Part shown: piece by piece, positions 16,385 through 24,085 of the stretch
How the letters are laid out: each line of letters opens with the position of its first letter
Numbering within the stretch: the stretch's first letter is position 1
NCBI GenBank assembly: GCA_021787935.1
Contig: JAJYLC010000011.1
Location: 1 to 38,723, forward strand
DNA: 38,723 bases
Direction: 5' to 3'
From: Chloroflexota bacterium
Lineage (GTDB): Bacteria > Chloroflexota > Dehalococcoidia > SZUA-161
Program-made: the position numbers and the translations under genes
The notes under the pieces: generated by a model
What the model was told of the DNA's origin: nothing
Databases searched by the model: none
Seen by the model: only the letters and a program-made list of their open reading frames with translations

Positions 16385-17554
16385 CTAGGACAGATAGATA
16401 ACATCTTCGGAATGGTCAAGAGATATGAACAGGAGCAAATACTCCTTGAGGTGTCGCGTAATCAGAAAATTATGTCTGACATGCTCTCTGCCATTCTCAC
16501 CCAGCCACTTGGCATATTCAGGGTTAGTCAGAATTTGCCTGATGGCAAAAGCTGTACCCTCTATACCATGAGAAAGAAGCCCGGTAGATTTGTTCTTCAC
16601 CTGCAGGGGAATCCCCCCAACTGCCGAGGCGACTACAGGTTTTGCTTTCCAGAGAGCCTCACTCACAGTAAGTCCAAAACCCTCCTTCAGAGATTTTTGC
16701 AGAACCACTGTTGCAGCCCTTTGTAGTGCGTTGATCTCAAGATCGCTGCCAGGCGGTATAAGCAGGATATGAATATCTGGATCGTTGCCCGCTTTTTCCT
16801 TAACTTCTGCCAGAACCGTGTTGGATTCCGGATCATCAGTAGCTGTCCCCCCAGCCAGAACCAAACGGCAGTCTATACTTCTTTTCACCAACTTAAACGC
16901 TGTGATGACGCCAACCGGGTCTTTTAAATAGTCAAAGCGGGATATCTGGACAATCAGTGGTTTGTCATTAGGAACACCGTACTTCGACAAGACATCTTCT
17001 ATCATTTCCTGGGGTAATTCCCGATTTTTGTCGCTCAGCGGGTCAATCGAGGGAGAGATAAGGAACTGCCGTATGGGAAGCGGCCGGGAGAAGGCCGGTG
17101 CGGAAAATACTGATGCATCGTATTGGGTTACCCAGGGCTCCAGAAAGTTCCAAACCGGCTCGATAGGCTGGGAAACGTCTACGTGGCATCTCCAAATCCA
17201 TTTCTTGCCGATTTCCTTTTTCCTCTCGACCAGGGCGATAGGCTGAGGATCGTGAATAAAAAGGATGTCTCCACTCAGGTTTATCTCCTCGATATTCTTC
17301 TGGCTCGTTTCCTTGAAAAGCGAGATCTCTTGAGGCGAGAGCGGCCCTCCCCTTCCGTGCAGGGCATTGTGGATTTTTTTTGTTACCTGAAAAAACTCCT
17401 CATTGCCCTTAATAACGCTCCATCGAGCGTCCACGCCAAGCTGACTGAAAAGCGGCAACATTCTGCTTAAGATCTCGGCCACGCCCCCGCCAGCATAGGT
17501 GGAATTTACATTCTGGATTACCTTGCCAGAAAGTTTACTTGCCAGCAGTCGCAA
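16385..17554 (-). CDS. treT: TreT-like trehalose synthase (GT4 glycosyltransferase)
   Basis: 389 aa from TTG 17554. The N-terminal half carries QNVNSTYAGGGVAEIL, FFQVTKKIHNALHG and IHDPQPIAL, all marks of trehalose glycosyltransferring synthase. The C-terminal half has the GT4 nucleotide-sugar motif LKEGFGLTVSEALWKAKP with both Glu residues. The enzyme makes trehalose from NDP-glucose and glucose, reversibly. The reading frame upstream of the TTG encodes YGPIIGKSSIEELR, which resembles the normal family N-terminus, yet there is no ATG, GTG or TTG before the MscS gene. An ATT start at 17599, 2 nt after the MscS stop, would give 404 aa. It follows MscS and the GT20 gene, so an osmoadaptation operon is likely. 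Confidence 0.85.
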   Translation of the reverse strand: MRLLASKLSGKVIQNVNSTYAGGGVAEILSRMLPLFSQLGVDARWSVIKGNEEFFQVTKKIHNALHGRGGPLSPQEISLFKETSQKNIEEINLSGDILFIHDPQPIALVERKKEIGKKWIWRCHVDVSQPIEPVWNFLEPWVTQYDASVFSAPAFSRPLPIRQFLISPSIDPLSDKNRELPQEMIEDVLSKYGVPNDKPLIVQISRFDYLKDPVGVITAFKLVKRSIDCRLVLAGGTATDDPESNTVLAEVKEKAGNDPDIHILLIPPGSDLEINALQRAATVVLQKSLKEGFGLTVSEALWKAKPVVASAVGGIPLQVKNKSTGLLSHGIEGTAFAIRQILTNPEYAKWLGENGREHVRHNFLITRHLKEYLLLFISLDHSEDVIYLS

Positions 17555-17601
17555 CTCTTCAATGCTGCTTTTGCCAATAATAGGTCCGTAGTCGTCAATC
17601 T

Positions 17602-18969
17602 TTACTTGACGCGTTTTTCTATAAGCTGTATCAGTAACGATCTCAGTCCCTCCAGTGTATAGTTATAAGGGTCAAGCCGCGCAACGTCCTGCGCAAGCTC
17701 CTTCTCGTCAAGACTGCTTTCCAGCCAGGCAGAAAAGTCGTTCTGCCCTTTGCCCAGGCGAAGCCTGGCTTCGAAAATATGGAAATACAGCGAACTCAAA
17801 CTGATTACTTGCAGGGCCTCCAAAAACTCCCGCAGATCGTGGACTATATAGTTTGTAGGCACTATTACACTAATAGACTTTATAAAGTTAAATTCTCTTC
17901 CTTCAGGAGCTTCTCGATGACCATGCAAATGCTGTGCCGCCTGGCCCAGGTCTTCCTCGATTATGCTGACCAGCCTGTCTTTCAAAGCTGCCAAAGAAGT
18001 GAATTCGAAAGTATCAATAGCAGCTAATCTCTCTCCTAAGATATCATCATCCAGAGCGTCACTGACCCATACTGAAAAATCATTTGCCGGCTCAGGGGTA
18101 AGATAATGGTGCTCCTCTATGAAGTTGTGAGTATGATAATATACAACAGAATCCGGGACTGTTTTGAGGATATCCACCAGTTCACGTAGATTACTTGCTT
18201 TTAACCCGGTCAACTCTTTCAGATGCGCCCGTCCAAAAAAATGAAACGGTTCCCTGGCTTGCTTGAGCTGACGCCCGTAGTTGATAACTGTACCCTGAAC
18301 GATTTTTCGATTGGGAATTGAAACGATGCCGCCACCTAGAGCTTCTATATGTGTATTTGCCCAGTCTATTTCCTTGACATAGCCTTCCTCACCTGTCTCC
18401 AGCTTTATGTAATCACCAATTTTGATCCGCCCTCTGGCGTTTAGCTGGAGTCCGGCGAAGAGGTTAGGCAGAGCTTCTCTCAAAGACAAGACAAGTATCA
18501 GAACTGCCAGGGCTATTGCGATAAGTAGCACAGCCGTCGGTGCACCCCAAACATCAAGCAGTCCCAAAACAACTAAGACAAAGACTACAATCCTCACGAT
18601 ATTATTGGAAATAATGATGGCACGCTGAGACGCCTTATATCTGTCACCGTAGTATGCTATGAATCCAGAAGCCACGTTTACTACCGATAAGGCAAGAGAA
18701 ATTATAAATAATGTCCACAAACCATTGATCGCTCTTGTCTTCCAGATGTGGGATAACGTCGATACTTCTACTGCCAACAAAGCGCTAAGTATTATGCACC
18801 ACAGTATCGATGGAACCCTCGTAGCTGCAACTAGTATGTCATCGCCCTTCCATTCGGTCCTCTCGGCCCATCTAAACATTGCTTTATAGGCACGCCTACG
18901 CAGCCACCATGTAACAATTAGGCCGGCCATAAAAGCTATAAGCGGAAAAACCACATCACTCCAGTTCAT
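17602..18969 (-). CDS. MscS family mechanosensitive channel
   Basis: 455 aa from ATG 18969, chosen over TTG 18984 because a GGAG box sits 9 nt before it. The N-terminal region has four to five membrane helices (VVFPLIAFMAGLIVTWW, later IVVFVLVVLGLLDVW). The pore-lining helix and beta domain follow (SLREALPNLFAGLQLNARGRIKIGDYIKL, then VSIPNRKIV), as in MscS. A long cytosolic C-terminus of about 200 residues is unlike E. coli MscS; two segments of it are similar to each other (FSVWVSDALDDDILGERLAAIDTFEFTSL and FSAWLESSLDEKELAQDVARLDPYNYT), an internal duplication. The channel releases solutes on hypo-osmotic shock. It lies between the GT20 and TreT genes. Confidence 0.9.
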   Translation of the reverse strand: MNWSDVVFPLIAFMAGLIVTWWLRRRAYKAMFRWAERTEWKGDDILVAATRVPSILWCIILSALLAVEVSTLSHIWKTRAINGLWTLFIISLALSVVNVASGFIAYYGDRYKASQRAIIISNNIVRIVVFVLVVLGLLDVWGAPTAVLLIAIALAVLILVLSLREALPNLFAGLQLNARGRIKIGDYIKLETGEEGYVKEIDWANTHIEALGGGIVSIPNRKIVQGTVINYGRQLKQAREPFHFFGRAHLKELTGLKASNLRELVDILKTVPDSVVYYHTHNFIEEHHYLTPEPANDFSVWVSDALDDDILGERLAAIDTFEFTSLAALKDRLVSIIEEDLGQAAQHLHGHREAPEGREFNFIKSISVIVPTNYIVHDLREFLEALQVISLSSLYFHIFEARLRLGKGQNDFSAWLESSLDEKELAQDVARLDPYNYTLEGLRSLLIQLIEKRVK

Positions 18970-19080
18970 GCCAATTCTCCGCAAACCAATGCATTTAATA
19001 CTTCCTTAAACATACCTGCAAAAGATGAACTGCCCCTCATCATGTGAGTAAGTTAAATGATACAGAACATTCTGCAATGT

Positions 19081-20556
19081 TCAGCCTCCGATGTCCAACT
19101 TGACTAACTCAGAAATTATATCCGCAGCCCACTTGTAAATATTGTTTTCACTGACCACCTTACGCATTTTCAGCATTCGTCTCTGTCTCTCCTCCTTTGG
19201 CATCTCCAACGCCCTCCTGATAGCCTCCGCGAAATGGTCGGTGGCATACGGGTTCACCAGAATTGCATCTGAGAGTTCTCTAGAAGCGCCAGTGAATGGG
19301 CTGAGAATCAAAACTCCATCTTCGTCGAAGCGACTGGCGACAAATTCCTTGGCCACTAGATTCATGCCATCGTGCAAAGCGCTCACTATGGCGAAATGGG
19401 ACATGCGGCGCAACGCCATCAAAGAAAGCTGGGGCAGGTGCTCATCTATGAAGATTACAGGCTTCCAGTACCGAGCAGCGTGTTTCCAGTTGACCTCTTC
19501 AACCAGGCTTTCTATCTCCTCGTTTACTTTTTTGTAAGCCGGTATGTGGACCCGGCTGGGGACGCCCGCCTGGACGAAAACCATTCTCCCTTTCCATTCG
19601 CTATGCGTCGTAAAAAACCGATCGATAGCCCTTAGCCTGTGAGGTATCCCCTTAGTGTAATCAAAGCGATCCAGGCCCAGTCCTATCAATTCATCACTAA
19701 TTCCCAACTCGCCTTTCAGCCTTTCGATCTCAGCAGCCACTTTTTCGCTCTGCGCTTCCCTGGATATTGTCTCAAAATCTACACTGATGGGGAATGGTCG
19801 CACCATAGTTCTCTTAGCGCCACGAATCACTTCAAATCTATCTCGATCAACCCTCGCCTCGATCGTCTTATCCACGGTATCAAGAAAGTTATGGCAATGA
19901 TACGAAATATGGAAGCCCAGCAGGTCATTGCCCAGCAGCCCGTCCAAAATTTCCTCCTGCCAGGGGCATATACGAAAGGCCTCCGGATTAGGCCAGGGGA
20001 TGTGCCAGAACTGAGCAACCTTTATGCTAGGATTCCCGTCTTTTATCATTCTGGGCAACAACGCAAGGTGATAGTCTTGAACAAAGACAACGGCTTTCCT
20101 GTCCCCTACTTCATCCAGTACATTGTCGGCGAACAGCTTATTTACTTTTCTGTATGTATTCCAGGATGATTCCTCGAATAAAGGCGCGGTATAAGCAATA
20201 TGACAAAGGGGCCACAAGGCCTCATTGGAAAAATGGTTATAGTAGCCATCTTCATCCTCTTTGGTAAGCCAGACTCGCCTCAGGGCATATTGAGGCGCTT
20301 GTGGCGGCACCATTACCTTGTTTCTTTTGTCCACCACGTCTGCGTCCGCATTGCCGCTTCCGTGGGCGATCCAGGTGCCCCCACAGCATTGCATCACAGG
20401 GTCCAGGGCTACCGTAAGGCCGCTGGCCGGCACCTGGCACTGAATTTCCCGCCCAGAGAAAGTATGAATGTATGGCTCTCTGTTTGAAGCCACAATGAAC
20501 AGGTCATCACGCAGTTTCTTTTCAACCAGTTGACGCAGGCTTGCTTTTGTCCACAT
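19081..20556 (-). CDS. otsA: GT20 trehalose-6-phosphate-synthase-like glycosyltransferase
   Basis: 491 aa, glycosyltransferase family 20. Visible motifs are SNREPYIH at the N-terminus, GGTWIAHGSG, VQDYHLALLP, HIPWPNPEAF, GLDRFDYTKGIPHRL and DGMNLVAKEFVA (sugar-nucleotide end). The E. coli enzyme has HIPFPTPE where this has HIPWPNPE, so the acceptor may differ; trehalose-6-phosphate or another glucosyl-phosphate osmolyte is possible. No OtsB phosphatase domain is fused or encoded nearby. The ATG overlaps the end of a truncated MscS gene (stop 20560-20562), with an AGGGGA box inside that fragment. Probably in an operon with MscS and TreT. Confidence 0.85.
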   Translation of the reverse strand: MWTKASLRQLVEKKLRDDLFIVASNREPYIHTFSGREIQCQVPASGLTVALDPVMQCCGGTWIAHGSGNADADVVDKRNKVMVPPQAPQYALRRVWLTKEDEDGYYNHFSNEALWPLCHIAYTAPLFEESSWNTYRKVNKLFADNVLDEVGDRKAVVFVQDYHLALLPRMIKDGNPSIKVAQFWHIPWPNPEAFRICPWQEEILDGLLGNDLLGFHISYHCHNFLDTVDKTIEARVDRDRFEVIRGAKRTMVRPFPISVDFETISREAQSEKVAAEIERLKGELGISDELIGLGLDRFDYTKGIPHRLRAIDRFFTTHSEWKGRMVFVQAGVPSRVHIPAYKKVNEEIESLVEEVNWKHAARYWKPVIFIDEHLPQLSLMALRRMSHFAIVSALHDGMNLVAKEFVASRFDEDGVLILSPFTGASRELSDAILVNPYATDHFAEAIRRALEMPKEERQRRMLKMRKVVSENNIYKWAADIISELVKLDIGG

Positions 20557-20559
20557 TAC

Positions 20560-20769
20560 CTATTCAGTCCCCTTCTGTTTCACAGCCTCGCGTTGAGCAG
20601 GAATTGGATTGCCAAAGAATACTTTAGCATGCGGCCAGGGGATTTCAATACCTTCTTCATCAAAGGCCTTCTTCACCCTTTTTCGTATTTCTCCCATTAC
20701 ATCCCACTGCCGCATGGGCTTAGTGTCGCCCACAACCTTGAGGTCGATCCCGGAGTCACCCAGATTATC
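20560..20769 (-). pseudogene. 3' remnant of a second MscS channel gene
   Basis: The frame ending at 20560 encodes an MscS C-terminus: NLGDSGIDLKVVGDTKPM, then EIRKRVKKAFDEEGIEIPWP. Similarity starts at about codon 49 of the ORF-track entry (coordinate 20769), which is exactly where the tetR stop codon lies (20768-20770). The 48 residues before it are tetR read in another frame. The membrane and pore part of the channel is absent. I infer a deletion that joined the tetR end to the MscS tail; translational overlap with the GT20 gene was kept. A short translated product from an internal ATG cannot be ruled out. Confidence 0.75.
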
Positions 20770-21454
20770 ACCCCTCGACAACAGATACAATACTTCTAGG
20801 ATTTGAAGCAGCATTCTTGAGATTCGTACCGGTTTTCTGCGTTTTTCCAGCAGGAGGCCGCTCGGCCAGACCGGCCATATATGATTCCCAGAGGCGCTTA
20901 TTTTTATTGGCAAGCGAGAAGCTTGAATTGCTCAGCGCCCATAGAGTAACAGTGGCATGAACCAGAGCAAAGAAGGTAAGGGCGGCTGTACTCGGGTCTA
21001 TATCCTGCCTGATTTGACCGGACTTTACACCGCGAGCCAGGAGTTCCTCGATCGCGTTCAGGTAACGGTTGATTACCTCAAACATCCTCTTGCGCAAGTT
21101 CTTGTCAGCCAGACGCACAATTTCACTGATAACTATCAAAGAAATTCCACGCCTTTGCTCTACGTAGGAAAGGTGGGCCTTGAGCACATTCCCCAGGCTC
21201 TCCAGAGCCCCGGACTTTTCAGCAGCGGCCTTCTCCACCGTATCCAGCAACGTCTTTTCTATGTCTTCAATAAGCAAAAGTATGATATCTTTCTTGCTCG
21301 GGAAATGGCGGTACACGTCTCCTTCGGAAATGCCAACCTCTTTTGCTATCTCGCGGATGGTCAGCACCTGCATGCCCCTCGCGGCTGTTATCTTCCTTGC
21401 CGCACTCACAATCTGTCGCCGCCTTTCCTCGGTCGGTTCTCGTGTTTGAGTCAT
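20768..21454 (-). CDS. TetR family transcriptional regulator
   Basis: 228 aa. The N-terminal helix-turn-helix spans about residues 10-55 (RRQIVSAARKITAARG, then TIREIAKEVGISEGDVYRHFPSKKDI), the clearest part of the family. Residues 60-200 are the helical ligand-binding domain, whose ligand cannot be inferred. The C-terminal 35 residues are basic and probably disordered. ATG 21454 has AGGAG 7 nt upstream. A 22-bp near-palindrome overlaps its own promoter, so it very likely represses itself. Divergence from the following gene is absent; both it and 21595-22137 read on the - strand. Confidence 0.93.
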   Translation of the reverse strand: MTQTREPTEERRRQIVSAARKITAARGMQVLTIREIAKEVGISEGDVYRHFPSKKDIILLLIEDIEKTLLDTVEKAAAEKSGALESLGNVLKAHLSYVEQRRGISLIVISEIVRLADKNLRKRMFEVINRYLNAIEELLARGVKSGQIRQDIDPSTAALTFFALVHATVTLWALSNSSFSLANKNKRLWESYMAGLAERPPAGKTQKTGTNLKNAASNPRSIVSVVEG

Positions 21455-21468
21455 TCTTACGCTCCTAA

Positions 21469-21490
21469 TGTAAGTAAACGTTCACTTGCA
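21469..21490. promoter_or_regulatory. Probable TetR operator
   Basis: TGTAAGTAAACGTTCACTTGCA is a 22-bp inverted repeat with two symmetric mismatch pairs, centred on AACGTT. It lies directly after the tetR -10 box and before the ribosome binding site, the usual place of an autorepressor site. Similar GTNAACGTTNAC palindromes are known for TetR regulators of fatty-acid and efflux genes. Confidence 0.75.
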
Positions 21491-21518
21491 CTATAACATC
21501 AACCCTTCCACCCGTCAA
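21490..21518 (-). promoter_or_regulatory. Sigma70-type promoter of tetR
   Basis: On the - strand TTGACG (21518-21513) and TATAGT (21495-21490) are 17 bp apart. The operator palindrome begins at the last base of the -10 box, so a bound repressor would cover the transcription start. Confidence 0.75.
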
Positions 21519-21594
21519 GGTCTCTTATCCAGCATCAACACGTTTCACATTCCTGAAAATGACCCGGGAACGATGGTGCCTGCTTTCACTTAAT

Positions 21595-22137
21595 TTATGG
21601 CTGAATTTTATATATCCTTCCTTCTATCTCTGCCTTCTTGAATGCACTCGGTACGGGCACGACCCCAGCATCAACTATCTGGAAGTCAACCGATAAAAAA
21701 GCCTTCTCTACCGCCTCAGTGCATATAAATGCTCTATCTTCTTTGTAGGGAAAGTCCTCAGCTTTCAGTTTCCTAAATTCACCCTTGAGCAACATATTAA
21801 TCCACGAGCCTACTGCCCAGATCATGATTCTCAAATAGAGCCAATGATCGTATTTACTCCTGCCGTATTCGATCAGACCCCAGGGAGCTTTCTCTCTGCG
21901 ATCCTGGTCACAGTTGACCCTGTAGAATATCACATCCTGGTCTTGGTAGAAGCTCAGCTTGCCTATCGACAGGCCCTTAGACCCAATCGACTCCAATATC
22001 AGATAATCCTGGTCCATCTTCCCCCATATGATAAAGTGATGGAATCGATCTGTCTTAGGACTGGCCAAATAGCGATTTAGCCAGGGAACGAGACCACTGC
22101 CTTTAACCGCCCCAATGTCTCCAGGTTGTAAGTCCAT
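21595..22137 (-). CDS. Permuted papain-like (YiiX/NlpC-P60 type) putative hydrolase
   Basis: 180 aa. The layout is that of circularly permuted papain-like enzymes of the YiiX/YaeF group: LQPGDIGAVKG near the N-terminus, a His in RFHHFIIWG (His33/34), an acidic residue in LILESIGSKGLSIG, and a late Cys in AFICTEAVEKAF (Cys139). Family members are thiol hydrolases or amidases that often act on lipids or the cell envelope. No signal peptide is seen. AAGGAGG stands 3 nt before ATG 22137 and a clear promoter lies upstream. It may be independent of tetR (gap 140 nt). Substrate unknown. Confidence 0.7.
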   Translation of the reverse strand: MDLQPGDIGAVKGSGLVPWLNRYLASPKTDRFHHFIIWGKMDQDYLILESIGSKGLSIGKLSFYQDQDVIFYRVNCDQDRREKAPWGLIEYGRSKYDHWLYLRIMIWAVGSWINMLLKGEFRKLKAEDFPYKEDRAFICTEAVEKAFLSVDFQIVDAGVVPVPSAFKKAEIEGRIYKIQP

Positions 22138-22552
22138 TTAGCCTCCTTTCAAACTTGTCGGAATGGACACAGCCCTCGCAAATGTCGTTAATGATAATTA
22201 AATTCGAGAGGATATTCTGGTAGGAGTAATCATAATTGTCGATTTGCTGGTTTGTCAAGAGCATCTTACCCTTGCTTAAATGGCGTATTGACAAGCGCCA
22301 ATCGTAATGCTATAAACATGGGCGTAGGAGATAATCATCAAGACAATTGTTATGGAGAATCTCCCACACCGATTGTGGTAGCTGCGGTGGTTTTTGCCTT
22401 CAGAGGTTTCACCGGTGCTTTGCCGGTCATCATCATTAACCTGAATACCTGCCATTCCAAGCGTAAGCTGGTTAACTGAGAGAAATGTCAAAGTCGTAAA
22501 ACTACACTTGCATTTCTAACTTTTCGTATAGGCTCAGGAAGAAGCGTGCGCT
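22138..22552. other. Intergenic region between divergent genes
   Basis: This 415-nt gap separates the - strand papain-like gene from the + strand radical SAM gene. It contains the - strand promoter described separately. The ORF-track entries here (22252-22479 and 22276-22491) have no usable ribosome binding site and no recognisable similarity, and I do not call them as genes. Confidence 0.5.
22229..22258 (-). promoter_or_regulatory. Sigma70-type promoter of the papain-like gene
   Basis: On the - strand TTGACA (22258-22253) and TATGAT (22234-22229) are separated by 18 bp. The implied start near 22222 gives a leader of about 85 nt to ATG 22137. Confidence 0.65.
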
Positions 22553-24085
22553 ATGAAAGTCCTTCTGGTGCAGCCGCCAAGCCATAGTAAATACGGACTG
22601 CAGGCTTTTATGCTAACTGAGCCCCTGGGCTTGGAATTGATTGCTGCCAGCCTTGAGCCAGAGCATGAAGTGCTCCTGCTGGATATGCGACTTGAGCCTG
22701 GTCTGCACCAGAAGCTTGCCTCCTTTAAGCCGGACGCTGTAGGCGTCTCCGCCAGCTTCACTTCCGATGTCTATAACTCCTTCCAGGTACTGGACATAGT
22801 CAAGGAACACAGCCCATACACCTTCACCTTCGCTGGCGGTCAGCACGCTACCATGGCTCATGCTGATTTCATGGGCAAGGCAAACGCTGTGGTACTGGGG
22901 GAAGGAGAGCTGACTGTGCGCGAGCTTGTACGATGCTGGGAAAAAGAAGAACCGCTGGAGGCGGTGAGTGGTCTGGCCTTCAGCCGCAATCATAGCTGGA
23001 TTAGGACCAGCCCCCGTCAGCTTATCACGAACCTCGATGAGAGCCCTTTGCCGGCACGCTACCTTATCAGGAAATATCTACCCCACTATTTTATTACCTC
23101 ACGCCGACCTATTGCATCTGTGGAGACCTCACGCGGCTGTGCTCACAGATGCAAATTTTGCTCCGTTTGGAGATTTTTCAGAAACACTTTTCGCTCCCGG
23201 AGCCCTCAGAGGGTGGCCGAAGAGCTAAGACAGATCGAGAGTCAAGATGTCCTAATCACTGATGACAGCGCTTTATCCGATCCTGTCCGCAGTGAAAGCT
23301 TAGTAGATGAAATCAAAAAAGCGGGTATCCGAAAGCGCTATCTAATGCAAATAAGGGCAGATTCCATCGTCAGGTACCCTCATGTCCTTACCAAGTGGAA
23401 AAACATTGGACTGGAGAGTGTATTCGTGGGCTTTGAATCAATCAATCAACGGGGGCTTGATGAGTTAGGGAAACGCCTTCCCATAAATTATGTCGAAGAA
23501 GCCATTGCTACTCTTCGGAGTCTGGATATCAATCTCATGGGATCCTTTATAGTCACCCCTGATTTCAACAAAGAAGACTTTGCAGCCTTGAGACATTTTG
23601 TAAAGCGAATGAAGCTGCGCTCGCCGGCATTCTCCATCCTGACCCCCCTGCCTGGCACAATATTGCATGAAGAAAGGTCTCCAGAAATAACCAGCCATAA
23701 CTATGAATTATACGATCTGCTCCACGCAACACTTCCTACCAGACTGGAGCTAAAAGAATTTTACAGGCAATTTATCCGCCTGTACATAAGCGCCTATTTT
23801 CAACATGTCACGCCCAGAGGTCTCTTTAGGCCCTTGATTGAGAGAAGGTTAAGCAGCCATCTCAGCCAGACTTCGGGGTGGCTCAGACTCTTTAGGGATA
23901 ATAACCCCTGGGCTTTGGCTAAGCATCACCGACTGCCAGCAGGAAAGCTTTCCCAGAGTAGATTCTGTAAACAGGTGCTATCGCTGAAACGGCAAATAAA
24001 ATGGGACTCAAAGCCTGATTCCTTAGCAAACTCACCCTACAAAACCAGGTACAGTGAAGATGAAATGCCCCAAATGCCACTCTGA
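22553..24085 (+). CDS. B12-binding-domain radical SAM protein, HpnR-like
   Basis: 510 aa. Residues 1-130 form a cobalamin-binding-like Rossmann domain (PLGLELIAASL, FTFAGGQHATMAH, VVLGEGELTVREL). Residues about 185-400 form the radical SAM barrel with the cluster motif Cys196-xxx-Cys200-xx-Cys203 (RGCAHRCKFC). Later segments, VFVGFESINQRGLDELGK and ITSHNYELYDLLHATLPTRL, resemble hopanoid C-3 methylase HpnR and its relatives, which methylate unactivated carbons. No hopanoid gene is visible in this window, so the true substrate is unknown. The AGGAAG box is weak. Its 3' end overlaps the cyclase gene by 26-32 nt, so the two are translationally coupled. Confidence 0.88.
   Translation: MKVLLVQPPSHSKYGLQAFMLTEPLGLELIAASLEPEHEVLLLDMRLEPGLHQKLASFKPDAVGVSASFTSDVYNSFQVLDIVKEHSPYTFTFAGGQHATMAHADFMGKANAVVLGEGELTVRELVRCWEKEEPLEAVSGLAFSRNHSWIRTSPRQLITNLDESPLPARYLIRKYLPHYFITSRRPIASVETSRGCAHRCKFCSVWRFFRNTFRSRSPQRVAEELRQIESQDVLITDDSALSDPVRSESLVDEIKKAGIRKRYLMQIRADSIVRYPHVLTKWKNIGLESVFVGFESINQRGLDELGKRLPINYVEEAIATLRSLDINLMGSFIVTPDFNKEDFAALRHFVKRMKLRSPAFSILTPLPGTILHEERSPEITSHNYELYDLLHATLPTRLELKEFYRQFIRLYISAYFQHVTPRGLFRPLIERRLSSHLSQTSGWLRLFRDNNPWALAKHHRLPAGKLSQSRFCKQVLSLKRQIKWDSKPDSLANSPYKTRYSEDEMPQMPL

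Noticed and set aside
20770-20913. N-terminal part of the ORF-track 117-aa entry
   Set aside because: It is tetR read in another frame. Only the part downstream of 20769 has MscS similarity.
22252-22491. Two overlapping small ORFs (75 and 71 aa) in the divergent gap
   Set aside because: No ribosome-binding site at a useful distance, no recognisable family, and one lies over the promoter of the papain-like gene.
22553-24085. Naming the radical SAM protein hpnR
   Set aside because: The resemblance is to the family and not clearly to the hopanoid branch, and no hopanoid gene is nearby. I kept a family-level call.
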